From contig NZ_RCZG01000001.1 in assembly GCF_006439015.1 (NCBI RefSeq), positions 1,021,557 through 1,085,556 on the forward strand: DNA of 64,000 bases, given 5' to 3'. The notes below the pieces were generated by a model that saw only the letters and a program-made list of their open reading frames with translations, was not told where the DNA came from and did no database searches. Made by a program: the position numbers and the translations under genes. The DNA is from Mycolicibacterium hodleri. GTDB taxonomy: Bacteria > Actinomycetota > Actinomycetes > Mycobacteriales > Mycobacteriaceae. Shown piece after piece: positions 47,568 to 58,236 of the stretch. Position 1 is the stretch's first letter. Each line of letters opens with the position of its first letter.

Positions 47568-49018
47568 GAGGGATCCCTTCCGAAGAGAGTGCGCGCCGCT
47601 CCCGCGGTGAACACCGACCCCGTGATGACTACCCCGCTGCCCGAGAAACCGTCGGGGAAGGCTCCGGAGTCGTGTGAATCAACACCGCGTTCAGCCAACG
47701 CGATGGCCGACTCGATGGCGTCGGGCAAGGTCTGTGCCGTGATCACCCGGTCGGGGCCGAAGTGTTCCTCTGCCCGCATCGCCAGACCCTCGACGTCCAT
47801 GGCACGCGGCGAGCCGTTGTTCGTCACCACCACCTGATCGAAGGCCGGTTCGAGGGCGGCCAGGATGCCGTCGACGTCCTTGTCGCCCATCACCGAGACG
47901 ACGCCTACCAGGTGCCGGAAGTCGAACTCGTCGGCCAGGGCCTGGGTGAGCACCGCCGCGCCCGCCGGGTTGTGTGCCGCATCGATGAACACCGTCGGCG
48001 CGCTGCGCATGCGTTCCAACCGGCCGGGACTGGCCGCCGCCGCGAAGCCTGCGCGCACCGCGTCCGCGTCGAGCTGACGGTCCGCACCCGCGCCGAAGAA
48101 CGCCTCGACCGCAGCGAGCGCGACGAGCGCGTTGTGCGCCTGGTGCTCGCCGTGCAGCGGCAGGAACACCTCGGGATAGACGCCTCCGAGCCCCTGCAGC
48201 TCGAGAAGCTGCCCGCCGATGGCGACCTGACGCCGCAAGACCGCAAACTCCGACCCTTCCCGGGCCACCGCGGCGTCCGCCCGAATCGCCTCCGCCAGAA
48301 TGACTTCCATTGCCTCGGGCGCCTGTTGGCCGATGATCACGACGGTGTCGGTGCCTGTCCCCAGCCCCTCGGGGTCATCCGCCCGCTTGACGATGATGCC
48401 TGCCTTCTCGCCGGCGATCTCGGCGATGGTGTCGCCGAGGTACTCGGTGTGGTCGACGCCGATCGGCGTGATGACTGCGACGGGCGCGTCGACGACGTTG
48501 GTGGCATCCCACCGGCCACCCATGCCGACCTCGACCACCGCCACGTCGACCGGAGCATCCGCGAACGCCGCGAACGCCATCGCGGTGACGACCTCGAACT
48601 TGCTCATCCGAGGGCCGCCCGCCTCCTCGGACTGCTTGTCGACGAGCTCGACGAACGGCTCGAGTTCGCGGTAGGTGTCCACGTACCGCGCCGGGGTGAT
48701 CGGCTGACCGTCGATGGAAATGCGTTCCACCGCAGACTGCAGGTGGGGGCTCGTGGTGCGACCGGTGCGACGATGCAGGGCGATAAGGAGCGCATCGATG
48801 ATCCGCGCCACCGACGTCTTCCCGTTTGTGCCTGCGACGTGGATGCTCGGGTACGCACGCTGAGGTGAGCCCAGCAGCTCCATCAACGCAACGATGCGCG
48901 TCGTGCTCGGCTCGAGCTTGGTCTCGGGCCAACGCTGATCCAGCAGGTGCTCGACCTGCAGGAGCGATGCGATCTCGTCGGGCGTGGGGTCTGGTCTGCT
49001 CAGGTCGGGGTTGGTCAT
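47564..49018 (-). CDS. folC: Folylpolyglutamate/dihydrofolate synthase
   Basis: The 484-residue Mur-ligase-fold enzyme adds glutamate to dihydropteroate or folate. The ATP P-loop is [12 protein letters not shown] and [12 protein letters not shown] follows; the C-terminal domain has [14 protein letters not shown] 49018 overlaps the valS stop (ATGA). Confidence 0.95.
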   Translation of the reverse strand: MTNPDLSRPDPTPDEIASLLQVEHLLDQRWPETKLEPSTTRIVALMELLGSPQRAYPSIHVAGTNGKTSVARIIDALLIALHRRTGRTTSPHLQSAVERISIDGQPITPARYVDTYRELEPFVELVDKQSEEAGGPRMSKFEVVTAMAFAAFADAPVDVAVVEVGMGGRWDATNVVDAPVAVITPIGVDHTEYLGDTIAEIAGEKAGIIVKRADDPEGLGTGTDTVVIIGQQAPEAMEVILAEAIRADAAVAREGSEFAVLRRQVAIGGQLLELQGLGGVYPEVFLPLHGEHQAHNALVALAAVEAFFGAGADRQLDADAVRAGFAAAASPGRLERMRSAPTVFIDAAHNPAGAAVLTQALADEFDFRHLVGVVSVMGDKDVDGILAALEPAFDQVVVTNNGSPRAMDVEGLAMRAEEHFGPDRVITAQTLPDAIESAIALAERGVDSHDSGAFPDGFSGSGVVITGSVFTAGAARTLFGRDPS

Positions 49019-51693
49019 GCGAGCCCGGCCAGGCGGGCCGTGATCCGCTCCACCTCTTCGCCTGCGATCTGCTGACGGCCCCGGATCTTGCCGACGACGG
49101 CGTCGGGCGCCTTGGCCAGGAACTCGTCGTTGCCCAATTTCGCGGCGGTCTGAGTCAGTTCCTTCTTGGCGGCGGCCAGATCCTTCTCGAGCCTTCGCCG
49201 CTCGGCCGCGACGTCAACCGTGCCCGAGGTGTCGAGCTCCACCAGCACGGTGCCACGCGAGAGCCGCACCTCGACGGCCGCCGACGGCGTGAAGCCGTCG
49301 GCGGGTTCGGTGAGCCAGGCCAACGACGTGACGGCGGCGACCTGGGTGCTCACATCCGCCTCGGCGATTCCGATCAGTCGCGCGGGGACTCGCTGCCGGT
49401 CGTTGAGTCCCTGATCGCTGCGGAATCGACGGACTTCGGTGACGAGCTTCTGCATGTCAGCGATCCGGCTGCCGGCAAGCGCGTCCAGGGCGATCCCGGA
49501 GGGCTCCGGCCAGTTCGCGATCACCAACGACTCACGACCGGGCCCATCCCCCACCAATGCCTTCCACAGCGTTTCCGTGACGAAAGGCATCACCGGATGC
49601 AGCAGCTTGAGCAGGCTGTCGAGAACTGCAGCCAAGACGGCGTTGGTGGGCCCGTCGGGCTGGTCGGCGAGTTGCACCTTGGCCAGCTCGAGGTACCAGT
49701 CGCAGAACTCGTCCCAGGCGAAGTGGTACAAGGATTCGCACGCCCGGCTGAACTCGTAGCCGTCGAACGCCGAATCGACTTCGGCGCGAACCTCTTCCAG
49801 CCTGCCGAGGATCCAGCGGTCGGCATCCGTGAGGGCGTCGGCACCGGGAACTGGCGCAGGGGACGCCCCGTTCATCAACGCGAACTTGGTGGCGTTGAAC
49901 AACTTGGTCGCGAAGTTCCGCGACGCGCGGGCGTAGTCCTCGCCGATGGACATGTCGCCCCCGGGGTTGGCGCCGCGGGCCAGCGTGAACCGCAGCGCGT
50001 CGGCGCCGAACGCGTCGACCCAGTCCAGCGGGTCGATGCCGTTGCCCTTGGACTTGCTCATCTTGCGGCCGAACTCGTCGCGGATGAGGCCGTGAAGGAA
50101 GACATTCTCGAAGGGCACTTGCGGGCCGCGGGTGCCACCGCCCGTGATGGCGTCGTCGCCGCCGACGAAGGTGCCGAACATCATCATCCGGGCCACCCAG
50201 AAGAACAGGATGTCGTATCCAGTGACGAGAACAGTGGTGGGATAGAACTTCTCGAGTTCGGGTGTGCGATCGGGCCAACCCATGGTGGAGAACGGCCACA
50301 GCGCCGACGAGAACCAAGTATCCAGCACGTCGGGATCCTGCTGCCAGCCCTCAGGCGGGGTCTCGTCCGGCCCGACGCAGACCTTCTCGCCGTTCGGGCC
50401 GTGCCAGATGGGGATGCGGTGACCCCACCACAACTGGCGCGAAATACACCAGTCGTGCATGTTGTCGACCCAGGCGAACCAGCGCGGTTCCAGGCTGGCG
50501 GGGTGGATCACGGTGTCGCCGTTGCGCACTGCATCACCCGCGGCGGTCGCCATCGACGAGACGTTGACCCACCACTGCAGGGACAGCCTTGGCTCAATCG
50601 GTTCGCCGCTGCGTTCGGAGTGGCCGACGCTGTGCACATAGGGCCGCTTCTCCTCGACGACCCGGCCCTCGGCCGCGAGCGCTTCCCGCACGGCCACGCG
50701 CGCCGCGAAGCGGTCCATTCCGTCGAACCTTGTTCCGGTACCGGCGATGCGCCCCTTGCCATCCATGATCGACGGCATCGGCAAGTTGTGTCGCACACCG
50801 ATCTCGAAGTCGTTCGGATCGTGCGCGGGCGTGACCTTGACTGCGCCAGTGCCGAATTCGGGGTCGACGTGCGCATCCGCAACGATGATGATCTGCGTGT
50901 CGAGGAACGGATGGGGCAGGGTCTGGCCGACCAGCGCTCGATACCGGTCGTCGTCCGGATGCACGGCGATCGCGGTATCGCCCAGCATCGTCTCGACACG
51001 CGTGGTGGCAACCACCAGGTGCGGCTGCGCATCGTCCATGGAGCCGTAGCGGAAGGAGACCAGCTCGCCCTCGACGTCCTCGTACTTCACCTCGAGGTCC
51101 GAGATGGCGGTTTCGAGGACCGGCGACCAGTTGACCAACCGCTCGGCCTGATAGATCAGGTCGGCGTCGTAGAGCCGTTTGAAGATCGTCCGCACCGCGC
51201 GCGACAGCCCGTCGTCCATGGTGAAGCGGTCCCGGCTCCAATCGACGCCGTCACCGATTCGGCGCATCTGCGCGCCGATGGTGCCGCCGGACTCGCGCTT
51301 CCATTCCCACACCTTGTCGATGAACGACTCGCGGCCGAAGTCTTCCTTCGTCTTGCCGTCCGCGGCCAGCTGCTTCTCCACCACGCTCTGGGTGGCGATA
51401 CCGGCATGGTCCATGCCAGGCAACCACAGCACCTCGTAGCCCTGCATGCGCTTGCGCCGGGTCAGTGCGTCCATCAGCGTGTGGTCGAGAGCATGGCCCA
51501 TGTGCAGGCTGCCGGTCACGTTCGGCGGCGGTAGCACGATCGAGTAAGGCGGCTTTCCGCTCGTTGGGTCGGCGGTGAAGTAGCCCGCATCAACCCAGCC
51601 CTGGTACAGCTCGGTCTCTACCGCGGCCGGATCCCACGACTTGGGTAGGGACTGCACCCCTGGGCTATCTGCGGATTTCGGGCTGACGGTCAC
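49015..51693 (-). CDS. valS: Valyl-tRNA synthetase
   Basis: The 892-residue class Ia synthetase has the HIGH motif as HMGH in [15 protein letters not shown] and KMSKS in [13 protein letters not shown], with the editing domain between them and a C-terminal coiled-coil. The start is GTG with TAGACT 6 bases upstream, predicting a leaderless mRNA. No T-box fits the 86-base upstream gap. It heads valS-folC-DUF4233-ndk. Confidence 0.97.
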   Translation of the reverse strand: MTVSPKSADSPGVQSLPKSWDPAAVETELYQGWVDAGYFTADPTSGKPPYSIVLPPPNVTGSLHMGHALDHTLMDALTRRKRMQGYEVLWLPGMDHAGIATQSVVEKQLAADGKTKEDFGRESFIDKVWEWKRESGGTIGAQMRRIGDGVDWSRDRFTMDDGLSRAVRTIFKRLYDADLIYQAERLVNWSPVLETAISDLEVKYEDVEGELVSFRYGSMDDAQPHLVVATTRVETMLGDTAIAVHPDDDRYRALVGQTLPHPFLDTQIIIVADAHVDPEFGTGAVKVTPAHDPNDFEIGVRHNLPMPSIMDGKGRIAGTGTRFDGMDRFAARVAVREALAAEGRVVEEKRPYVHSVGHSERSGEPIEPRLSLQWWVNVSSMATAAGDAVRNGDTVIHPASLEPRWFAWVDNMHDWCISRQLWWGHRIPIWHGPNGEKVCVGPDETPPEGWQQDPDVLDTWFSSALWPFSTMGWPDRTPELEKFYPTTVLVTGYDILFFWVARMMMFGTFVGGDDAITGGGTRGPQVPFENVFLHGLIRDEFGRKMSKSKGNGIDPLDWVDAFGADALRFTLARGANPGGDMSIGEDYARASRNFATKLFNATKFALMNGASPAPVPGADALTDADRWILGRLEEVRAEVDSAFDGYEFSRACESLYHFAWDEFCDWYLELAKVQLADQPDGPTNAVLAAVLDSLLKLLHPVMPFVTETLWKALVGDGPGRESLVIANWPEPSGIALDALAGSRIADMQKLVTEVRRFRSDQGLNDRQRVPARLIGIAEADVSTQVAAVTSLAWLTEPADGFTPSAAVEVRLSRGTVLVELDTSGTVDVAAERRRLEKDLAAAKKELTQTAAKLGNDEFLAKAPDAVVGKIRGRQQIAGEEVERITARLAGLA

Positions 51694-51699
51694 CTCGAC

Positions 51700-51705
51700 A
51701 GTCTA
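51700..51705 (-). promoter_or_regulatory. -10 element for valS, predicted leaderless
   Basis: TAGACT on the minus strand ends 6 bases before the valS GTG. Confidence 0.45.
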
Positions 51706-51752
51706 TGAACTCCTCCCGAGCAGTCGTAAAAGCCCCCGACGCGCCCGGTATT

Positions 51753-51774
51753 CGAGCACCTTTGCGTCTGCTCG
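51753..51774 (-). terminator. Hairpin after the DUF937 gene
   Basis: CGAGCA and TGCTCG pair around a 10-base loop, 5 bases past the stop. No T tract. Confidence 0.35.
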
Positions 51775-51779
51775 CGGTT

Positions 51780-52403
51780 CTACTTCTGCTTGCCGCCCAG
51801 CAGACCGCCGAGAATGTCACCGAGTCCGCCGCCACCCTGCCCGCCGCCGAGCACGCTGCCCAGGATGCTGCCAAGCGGGTTGTTGTTGCCGCCTCCACCA
51901 CCACCGGCAGCGCCAGTGAGAATGCTGCCGAGGATGTCGCCGATGCCGCCGCCGGAGGCCGCCTGCGGCTGGGGTTCGGCGGGCGCGGCCGGAGCCGAGC
52001 CCTTCGTCAGCTGCTTGCCGATGTAGGCCAGCACGATCGGCGCGAGGATCGGCAGCAGCTTCTTGATCAGGTCGCTGTTGCCTGCGCCGCCGCCCGAAAG
52101 CGCTGCAGCAACCTGCCCGGTGTCGTTGCCACCGAAGATCTTGGAGATCGCCTTGGACCCGTCGGCCTCGTCGACCTGCTCGACGCTGACTCCACCATCG
52201 AGCAGGCCGCTGGCGGCGTGATTGCAGGCCGCATGCTCGATGGTGGACGCGTGACCCGGATCTTGCGCGTTCTGTTGCATGCCCCCGAGAAGAAGCGGGA
52301 CCAGCGTCTGGATCGCGCTGTTCACCTCGCCTTCATCGGCGCCAAGCTTGCTGGCAATCTGTTGCGTCGGTATCTCGTTGAGGAGTTCGTCGAGACCAGC
52401 CAT
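51780..52403 (-). CDS. DUF937 (YidB-like) protein
   Basis: The 207-residue protein has DUF937 repeats in the N-terminal 120 residues (PTQQIASKLGADEGEVNSAIQTLVPLLLGG, core SKLGADEGEVNSA). The Gly-rich C-terminus has repeated IGDILGSIL, PLGSILGSVLGGG and LGDILGGLLGG blocks. There is no signal peptide. GGACAGG lies near the ATG. The function is unknown; YidB-like proteins have been implicated in protein binding. Confidence 0.75.
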   Translation of the reverse strand: MAGLDELLNEIPTQQIASKLGADEGEVNSAIQTLVPLLLGGMQQNAQDPGHASTIEHAACNHAASGLLDGGVSVEQVDEADGSKAISKIFGGNDTGQVAAALSGGGAGNSDLIKKLLPILAPIVLAYIGKQLTKGSAPAAPAEPQPQAASGGGIGDILGSILTGAAGGGGGGNNNPLGSILGSVLGGGQGGGGLGDILGGLLGGKQK

Positions 52404-52469
52404 GACCTGTCCACCTTCACCGTTGAATGTGCTTTTCGCGAAGTCGACCCTAGCCCCAACGACCTGTGG

Positions 52470-53723
52470 CTACAGCCGTTCGGTCTCCATCGTCACGCCC
52501 GCGTCAGGGAACCGAGCCAGCAGCGCGTCGCCCATCGCCGCGGCCGGCGTCAGCACGCCGCGGAGATCGGAGAGGGCGTCGCGGTCGAGTGCGAGGGCAA
52601 GCCCGCTCTCCCCCAACAACACAGACGTCGCCTTGTATCCGGGGTCACCCTGCTGTGCCATCGTCGCCCGGTACCGAGCACCGCCGGACGTCGTGGTGTA
52701 GGTCTCCACCCGGTAATGACCGTTCGCGCGGGCCTGTTCGTTCGGGCCGGTTCCCGGCTTCGGGAGGACGCGCTCGACCAGGCCGCGAGGTAGCTTGTCG
52801 AAGTACCGGCCACCGAGGCCCAGGACGGCGGCATTGACCGCCGTGCCCAGCGCCGCCGCGACGGGTGCCACCACCGACGAGCCGACACTCATGTTCTCGG
52901 CGTACCGAAACGTGCGGCCGTAGGACCAGTCGAGCAACGCGTTGCTGCGCCGCACGATTCGCGCATTCGGCGCGCCCATCGCGAACGCCCCGGTCCAGAT
53001 GCCGTCGAGTTCGGGGGCGATGTCGCGGCCGCGACGCCACGGAGTGTCGGACTGGTGGCCGAACTCGGGTTCGGCGGCGCGGTCCGTCGTCAGCGTGTAG
53101 GGATCGTTGATCGCCCGCCGCGCGTCGGCATCGGCCGACGAGGTCCGCATGAACTCCACCATCGAGGCGGCGGTGCCACCAGAGACTCCACCCGCGAAGC
53201 CGCGGAGGACGAAGTTCGTCTCTCCGAGGTCGCCCGCGCCGTCGGCGAGCGCCCGCTTATAAAGCGCGTACACCGTGAGATCTGAAGGGATGGAGTCGAA
53301 TCCGCAGGAATGGACGATGCGCGCGCCATTGTCGGCGGCCTGCTTGTGGAAGAGGTCGATGCTCTCGCGGATGAACAGCGTCTCGCCCGAGAGATCTGCG
53401 TAGTCGGTACCCGCCGCCGCACACGCGGCCACTACCGGCATCCCGTACTTGGTGTAGGGGCCGACGGTGGTGATGATGACCCGAGCGCGAGCCGCCATGT
53501 CATTGATGGTCGACGGCGAGGTGGCATCGGCCTCGATGAGCGACCACGACTGGCCTGCCTCGCCCAGTGTCTCCCGTACCGCGAGCAGCTTCTGCGTCGA
53601 ACGTCCGGCGAGGGCGATGCGGGCATGTCCGCCTGCGGCGGCCAGGTGCTGGGCCGTCAACTTTCCGGCGAAGCCGGTCGCCCCATAGAGCACGATGTCG
53701 AATTCCCGCTGCGTTTCGGTCAT
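52470..53723 (-). CDS. Trans-acting enoyl reductase/saccharopine dehydrogenase-like protein
   Basis: The 417-residue protein is related to Rv2449c and to the trans-acting enoyl reductase Rv2953 of phthiocerol and phenolglycolipid synthesis. The N-terminal Rossmann GATGFAGKLTAQHL binds NAD(P), and ARVIITTVGPYTKYG follows. Family members reduce polyketide double bonds; no polyketide synthase is nearby. TAGCTT 6 bases before the ATG suggests its own leaderless promoter. Confidence 0.85.
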   Translation of the reverse strand: MTETQREFDIVLYGATGFAGKLTAQHLAAAGGHARIALAGRSTQKLLAVRETLGEAGQSWSLIEADATSPSTINDMAARARVIITTVGPYTKYGMPVVAACAAAGTDYADLSGETLFIRESIDLFHKQAADNGARIVHSCGFDSIPSDLTVYALYKRALADGAGDLGETNFVLRGFAGGVSGGTAASMVEFMRTSSADADARRAINDPYTLTTDRAAEPEFGHQSDTPWRRGRDIAPELDGIWTGAFAMGAPNARIVRRSNALLDWSYGRTFRYAENMSVGSSVVAPVAAALGTAVNAAVLGLGGRYFDKLPRGLVERVLPKPGTGPNEQARANGHYRVETYTTTSGGARYRATMAQQGDPGYKATSVLLGESGLALALDRDALSDLRGVLTPAAAMGDALLARFPDAGVTMETERL

Positions 53724-53729
53724 TGACCC

Positions 53730-53735
53730 AAGCTA
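53730..53735 (-). promoter_or_regulatory. -10 element for the enoyl reductase-like gene, predicted leaderless
   Basis: TAGCTT on the minus strand ends 6 bases before the ATG at 53723. It lies in the 20-base gap after the peptidase gene. Confidence 0.4.
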
Positions 53736-53743
53736 CCGGTGGG

Positions 53744-55756
53744 TCACCCGAGAATTTCGGGGAGTTCGGCGTCTTCGCCGAGCAGATGACGCCCTAGGAA
53801 CGCTAGGACCACCTCGTACCAGATCTTTGCGTGCTGCGGTGCCAGCACCCAGTGGCCCTCGGTCGGGAAGTACAGGAACTGGTGCGGGCTGGTGCCGTCG
53901 TCGGCAGCGGGTAGCGCGGACTGGGTCAGGAGGTCGAACCAGAGTCGCAGCCCTTCGCCGATCGGGACCCGGTAGTCCTTGTCACCGTGAATGACGAGCG
54001 TCGGGGTGCTGATCTCGCCTACGGACCGGTGCGGAGAGTTCAGCTCGGCCATCTCCGTCGTCATCTCGCGGGCCCACCAGTAGCCGCCGTCGGTGGTCGG
54101 CCCGAACTGGTCGAGCGCCCACAGGCTGGCGTGGGTGACGATCGCGTCGAAACGATCGGTGTGGCCGGCAATCCAGTTGGCCATGTAACCGCCGAACGAT
54201 CCGCCCATCGCCGCGGTCCGCGTCTCGTCGATTCGCGGATGCCTCAGCGCCTCGTCGGTGGCAGCCATCAGATCGGTATAGGGTGCGAATCCCCATGAAC
54301 CCCAGCCTCGTTGGATGAAATCCTGGCCGTATCCGGTGGACAGTGCCGGATCGGGCATCAGCACCGCGTAGCCGCGCTCCGCCAACAGCCACGGATTCCA
54401 GCGCCAGTGCCAAGTATTCCAACTCGCGAGTGGGCCACCGTGAATCCACAGCACCAACGGCGCCGGTTCGTCCCCTTCGGGCAGCACCAGCCACGAACGC
54501 ACAGGACTGCCGTCCTCCGCAACGGCGTCCATCTCGATCAACTCGCCTGGGAGGGCTGGCATGTCGAGGCAGGGCAGCGGCAGCACGACACCGTTTGGGT
54601 CGATGCGCACGGGGTGCGGTTGCGACGCGTAGGAACTGCGCACCGCATAGACGACGCCGCCCGGCGCGGGGCACACGTTCACGTAGGTGAAGTCGTCGTG
54701 GGTCAGTCGGGTGACCGAGGAGTCGGCGGGGTCCACGGCGAAGATCGGGCCGCGACCCCGCTCGTCGGCCGTGACGATCAGCCGCGAACCGTCTGCAGCC
54801 CAGGCAACGGAGGTGGGCCATCGGTCCCAGTCGGTCGCTACCTCGTTGAATTCTTCACCGAAACGCAGGTAGCACAACGTGATCCGCGGCGCCATCTTCG
54901 GCGTCGAGTGAACCTCGCGGATGAAGGCCACCGCCGAGCCGTCCGGTGAGATTGCGGGGGATCCGAGATCGGCGATCGGGTCGTCTGCGATCGTCGTGCG
55001 CTCGCCGGTGGCGACGTCGACGCGGACCAACGTCTGGCGGAGCGACGCGACGGGACCGGCCACCGCCCAGGACGACACGGCGAACCGGCCGTCCGCGCTG
55101 ACGTCGATTCCCGCGTCGCGAAGGCCCTGCCCGGGGTGGGGTGTGAGATCGCGGGTGGCTGGACCGCCCCCGGCACTGCTCACCTCGATGAGATGGGGCT
55201 GCGCGGGGCCGATGTCGTGATCCCAGTGGCGCACCGGGTATCCCGTGTGCAGCAGGGCCGAGACCTTGTTGTCCTTGCGCAGAGCACGCACTCGCTCGTC
55301 GTCCTCGACGCTACGAGCCGACGGCATCAGGGAAGTGGTGACCAGCGTGACGTCGGCGTCGCGTGCGGCATGAACGGCATCGATCCCGCCAGAGAGTTCG
55401 AGGACGGCCGCAGCCTCTCCTCCCGCGGCTGGAAGCCGCCACAGCGACGCCGTCGGTTCGTCCTCTCCGTCGGATCCGGGGACGTCGCGGATGGCGACGA
55501 AGAGCAGGTCCCCGCCGGCGGCGAACACCGGGGATGACTCCCCCTTGGCGCCACGGGTGAGCCGACGGGCAGGTCGCTCCCCCGTGACGTCGAGTTCCCA
55601 TACGGCGGTGACGAACTCGGTCCGCTTGTCGTTGAGCTCGCTGATCGTCGTCACCGCACGGGAGCCGTCGGGCGACACCGCGAGTCCCGACGCTCGAGGT
55701 AGGGCCAGGAAGACATCGAGGTCTGCGAAGGGTTTTGGGACAGAAGAATTCGTCAC
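53744..55756 (-). CDS. S9-family prolyl oligopeptidase-like peptidase
   Basis: The 670-residue protein has a beta-propeller N-terminus (about residues 1-390) and an alpha/beta-hydrolase C-terminus. The nucleophile Ser is in GGSFGGYMAN, Asp in HGDKDYRVP and His in EGHWVL. There is no signal peptide. GTG 55756 overlaps the N-demethylase gene stop (GTGA), so it is translated with the demethylase-like operon. The client is probably a peptide or aminoacyl substrate. Confidence 0.85.
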   Translation of the reverse strand: MTNSSVPKPFADLDVFLALPRASGLAVSPDGSRAVTTISELNDKRTEFVTAVWELDVTGERPARRLTRGAKGESSPVFAAGGDLLFVAIRDVPGSDGEDEPTASLWRLPAAGGEAAAVLELSGGIDAVHAARDADVTLVTTSLMPSARSVEDDERVRALRKDNKVSALLHTGYPVRHWDHDIGPAQPHLIEVSSAGGGPATRDLTPHPGQGLRDAGIDVSADGRFAVSSWAVAGPVASLRQTLVRVDVATGERTTIADDPIADLGSPAISPDGSAVAFIREVHSTPKMAPRITLCYLRFGEEFNEVATDWDRWPTSVAWAADGSRLIVTADERGRGPIFAVDPADSSVTRLTHDDFTYVNVCPAPGGVVYAVRSSYASQPHPVRIDPNGVVLPLPCLDMPALPGELIEMDAVAEDGSPVRSWLVLPEGDEPAPLVLWIHGGPLASWNTWHWRWNPWLLAERGYAVLMPDPALSTGYGQDFIQRGWGSWGFAPYTDLMAATDEALRHPRIDETRTAAMGGSFGGYMANWIAGHTDRFDAIVTHASLWALDQFGPTTDGGYWWAREMTTEMAELNSPHRSVGEISTPTLVIHGDKDYRVPIGEGLRLWFDLLTQSALPAADDGTSPHQFLYFPTEGHWVLAPQHAKIWYEVVLAFLGRHLLGEDAELPEILG

Positions 55757-56739
55757 GATGCTCCATTGGATTGCAGCCACGCCACGACGCGATCGCGGTA
55801 TGGAGTGATGCCCTTGTAGTCGGCGATGTCCTCGGGTAGTTCGGCGAGCACCGCCGCGGTACGCAGGCGCCACGGCTCGACGGTGACGAGGTCGCATAGC
55901 GGCAGCATGTAGGTGCGGATCAGGAAGCAGATGGCACCGGACTCCGGCAGCCTGATCAGATGTTGCGCCTCCACCCGCAGGTGGATCAGGCGGCCGAACG
56001 CCTCGTCGTCGACCGTTGACGCCAGCGTGCGATCGGGCGCCCATTCCGGGTAGCGCTCCGTCGAGAGGTCGAGGCGGCGACCGATCGCCATCGACCAGTT
56101 GGTCCGCCGGAAGACTCCGCCCGGTTGCAGTCGCAGGATGAAGTCTCGCGCGCGGGTGATGACGCCGCTCTCGCGGAGGCGCGGTACCGGTCCGTGAATC
56201 TCGAGGAACTCCATGCCGACGTCGAAGCCGAACGACCAGCCGGCCGCGAACGTAACCACGCCTGCATCAGCGAACAATTCGCCGTCACGCTGATCCAGGA
56301 GGACGATGTCCTCCTGGATCTGCCCCGCGATGTAGGCCAGTGGGTCGACGGGCAACGTGGCCTCATCGCCGAATACGAAGTCGCGGACCACGCCCAGACG
56401 GTAGTTGCGCCAACGCCATTCGGTGCCACCACCGGTCAGCGACATAGTATCCGGGTACGAAGTGGCCAACTCACGCATCAGGGTGAGCATGGTGTCCCAG
56501 CCCGCGGACCTCATGTGCGGCAGGACGGTGTGGCGGGTGGGGTCAGCGGCGAGGATTTCGGCGCGCTCGACCAACTCGGCTTCGTACTCGCTGTCGACGT
56601 CGACCACTCGGCTTCCCCACTGGCCGGCCAGGGTCACCACCGCGGTGCTTGCCGGTTCGAGGTTGGTGCTGTACCGATAGCTGTCGGCCGGGAACGGAAA
56701 GGGGAAGGTGGCGAACAGGTCTGGTGCGGACGACGTCAC
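55753..56739 (-). CDS. Heme-dependent oxidative N-demethylase-like protein (DUF3445)
   Basis: The 328-residue DUF3445 protein has the family segments IQEDIVLLDQ, FAAGWSFGFDVG, IHGPVPRL and FRRTNWSMAI. Members bind heme and demethylate methylated amines. GTG 56739 overlaps the reductase stop. With the PDR/VanB reductase and the DmmA-like protein it forms a complete three-part oxidative demethylase set. The substrate is unknown (dimethylamine-like by analogy). Confidence 0.8.
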   Translation of the reverse strand: MTSSAPDLFATFPFPFPADSYRYSTNLEPASTAVVTLAGQWGSRVVDVDSEYEAELVERAEILAADPTRHTVLPHMRSAGWDTMLTLMRELATSYPDTMSLTGGGTEWRWRNYRLGVVRDFVFGDEATLPVDPLAYIAGQIQEDIVLLDQRDGELFADAGVVTFAAGWSFGFDVGMEFLEIHGPVPRLRESGVITRARDFILRLQPGGVFRRTNWSMAIGRRLDLSTERYPEWAPDRTLASTVDDEAFGRLIHLRVEAQHLIRLPESGAICFLIRTYMLPLCDLVTVEPWRLRTAAVLAELPEDIADYKGITPYRDRVVAWLQSNGAS

Positions 56740-57671
56740 AGAGCCAACTCCAGTCGGTCTCCGGCCGCCCTGGATACGCAGCACATCAGGGACTCCCCCG
56801 TCGCTTGCTCCTGCTCGCTCAGGTACAGGTCCCGGTGCCGTATCTCACCTGCCGTCACCGTGATCCGGCATTCGCCGCACACTCCCTGCCTGCACAGGTT
56901 GGGGACGTCGTGGCCGCGCGCCTGCAACGCCTCGAGCAACGAAACGCCGGATTCGACGGTAAAGCTGTCGCCGGTCGTACTCAGGTGCACCTCGAACGGC
57001 TCACCGGGGTCGAACGCCTCCGTCCCGAAGTGCTCCACGTGCACGCGACTGGGTGGCCAGCCCAGTTCGGCCGCCCGTGTGGTGACTTCGTCCATGAAGG
57101 AGGTGGGACCGCAGACGTAGGCATGCGTCCCCAGCGGTTGGCGAGCCAACGCTCGATCGAGCGCCCTCGCGAAGGCCGCCCGGTCGGTGACGACCGTAGC
57201 GTCGTCCGCGAGCGCGTCGACGTCGTCGACGTGCGCCCCGCGTCCCTCTCGGTGGACGTAGAGCAGTTCGACCGGTCGGCCCCATCGACGAGCGCTGCGC
57301 AAGTGAGACACCATCGGCGTGATCCCGATGCCTGCCGCCACCAAGAGGTGTCGGCTCGCCCGCAGTACGGGTGCGAAGGCGCTGCGGGGCTCACGGGCGA
57401 AAATGGGGTCACCCACCCGGAGTTCGCCGTGGATCCAACGGGAACCACCGGATCCTTCTGCACACCGTAGGACCGAGATGGCGTAGGTCGTCGGCGCAAT
57501 GCCGTCTCCGGTCAGGGAGTACGCGTTGACGACCGGTCCGCACTCGACGACGAGGTGACTGCCAGGCGTGAACGACGGCAGCGGTGCGCCGTCGCCGCGG
57601 GCCAGCGTCAGCGCTCGGATACCGGGAACTCGATCGTCGATGGCGATCACCACCAGTTCGAGGGCGCTCAC
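56736..57671 (-). CDS. PDR/VanB-family oxidoreductase
   Basis: The 311-residue reductase has an FMN/FAD-binding ferredoxin-reductase-like N-terminus (AYSLTGDG), an NAD domain (HLLVAAGIGITPMVSH), and a C-terminal plant-type 2Fe-2S centre: cysteines in NLCRQGVCGECRI and MCCV. It would pass electrons from NAD(P)H to the demethylase. GTG 57671 overlaps the DmmA-like gene stop. Confidence 0.88.
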   Translation of the reverse strand: MSALELVVIAIDDRVPGIRALTLARGDGAPLPSFTPGSHLVVECGPVVNAYSLTGDGIAPTTYAISVLRCAEGSGGSRWIHGELRVGDPIFAREPRSAFAPVLRASRHLLVAAGIGITPMVSHLRSARRWGRPVELLYVHREGRGAHVDDVDALADDATVVTDRAAFARALDRALARQPLGTHAYVCGPTSFMDEVTTRAAELGWPPSRVHVEHFGTEAFDPGEPFEVHLSTTGDSFTVESGVSLLEALQARGHDVPNLCRQGVCGECRITVTAGEIRHRDLYLSEQEQATGESLMCCVSRAAGDRLELAL

Positions 57672-58198
57672 GTCATGACCCCGAGGTGTGCCCCGATCCG
57701 ACGCGAGACGTGAGCGTGGACGACGAGACTGCGACCGCACCCGACGCACGCGACCACACCCTCGATTTCCACGACGGCACGCGTCACTGCGCGACAGTGT
57801 GCACAGTGCACGTCGCGGTCCACGACGTCGGTACTGGCCACGGTGATCTCGTCGTCGCCCACGTGGTGCCGCACCGCACGAGCCCTCAGCCGCAGGCAGG
57901 CGTCTGCGGGTCCCGCGATCATCAACCGCCATCCGACGAGCGCGGTGGCCAGGTCCGCGGTGAGCGCATCCCGTGCCGCCACGTCGTCGGAGACTCGATG
58001 AACGCGGGGGGCAGCACCGGGGTGAACGGCGTCTATTTGCGCGATCCATCCAGCGGCGATCTCGGCGGCGTCATCCGCGTGGGGATCCCCGCCACCAAAG
58101 GCGATCACCGTCCAGTACCGGCCGGACAGATCCGCGTCGGGACGAGTGCGGGCGAGGGCCCAGGTGGGCACGCTCGTGAACTCGATTGCAGGTCTCAT
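57668..58198 (-). CDS. Dimethylamine monooxygenase subunit DmmA-like protein
   Basis: The 176-residue protein has a C-terminal zinc-ribbon-like pair CAHC (about residue 132) and CVGC (about 150), and a domain like DmmA of dimethylamine monooxygenases. It is first of the four-gene coupled operon. TAGATT lies only 4 bases before the ATG, so the promoter position is unclear. The subunit's role is not established. Confidence 0.72.
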   Translation of the reverse strand: MRPAIEFTSVPTWALARTRPDADLSGRYWTVIAFGGGDPHADDAAEIAAGWIAQIDAVHPGAAPRVHRVSDDVAARDALTADLATALVGWRLMIAGPADACLRLRARAVRHHVGDDEITVASTDVVDRDVHCAHCRAVTRAVVEIEGVVACVGCGRSLVVHAHVSRRIGAHLGVMT

Positions 58199-58236
58199 GA
58201 GGAATCTACGTCGAGGAAACCACAGATCTTCCGGCG

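Noticed and set aside
48826..51534. 902-codon open frame on the plus strand opposite valS
   Set aside because: Shadow caused by high GC; the sense protein is clearly ValS.
51694..51779. T-box upstream of valS
   Set aside because: The gap is only 86 bases, contains no T-box sequence, and the promoter abuts the start codon.
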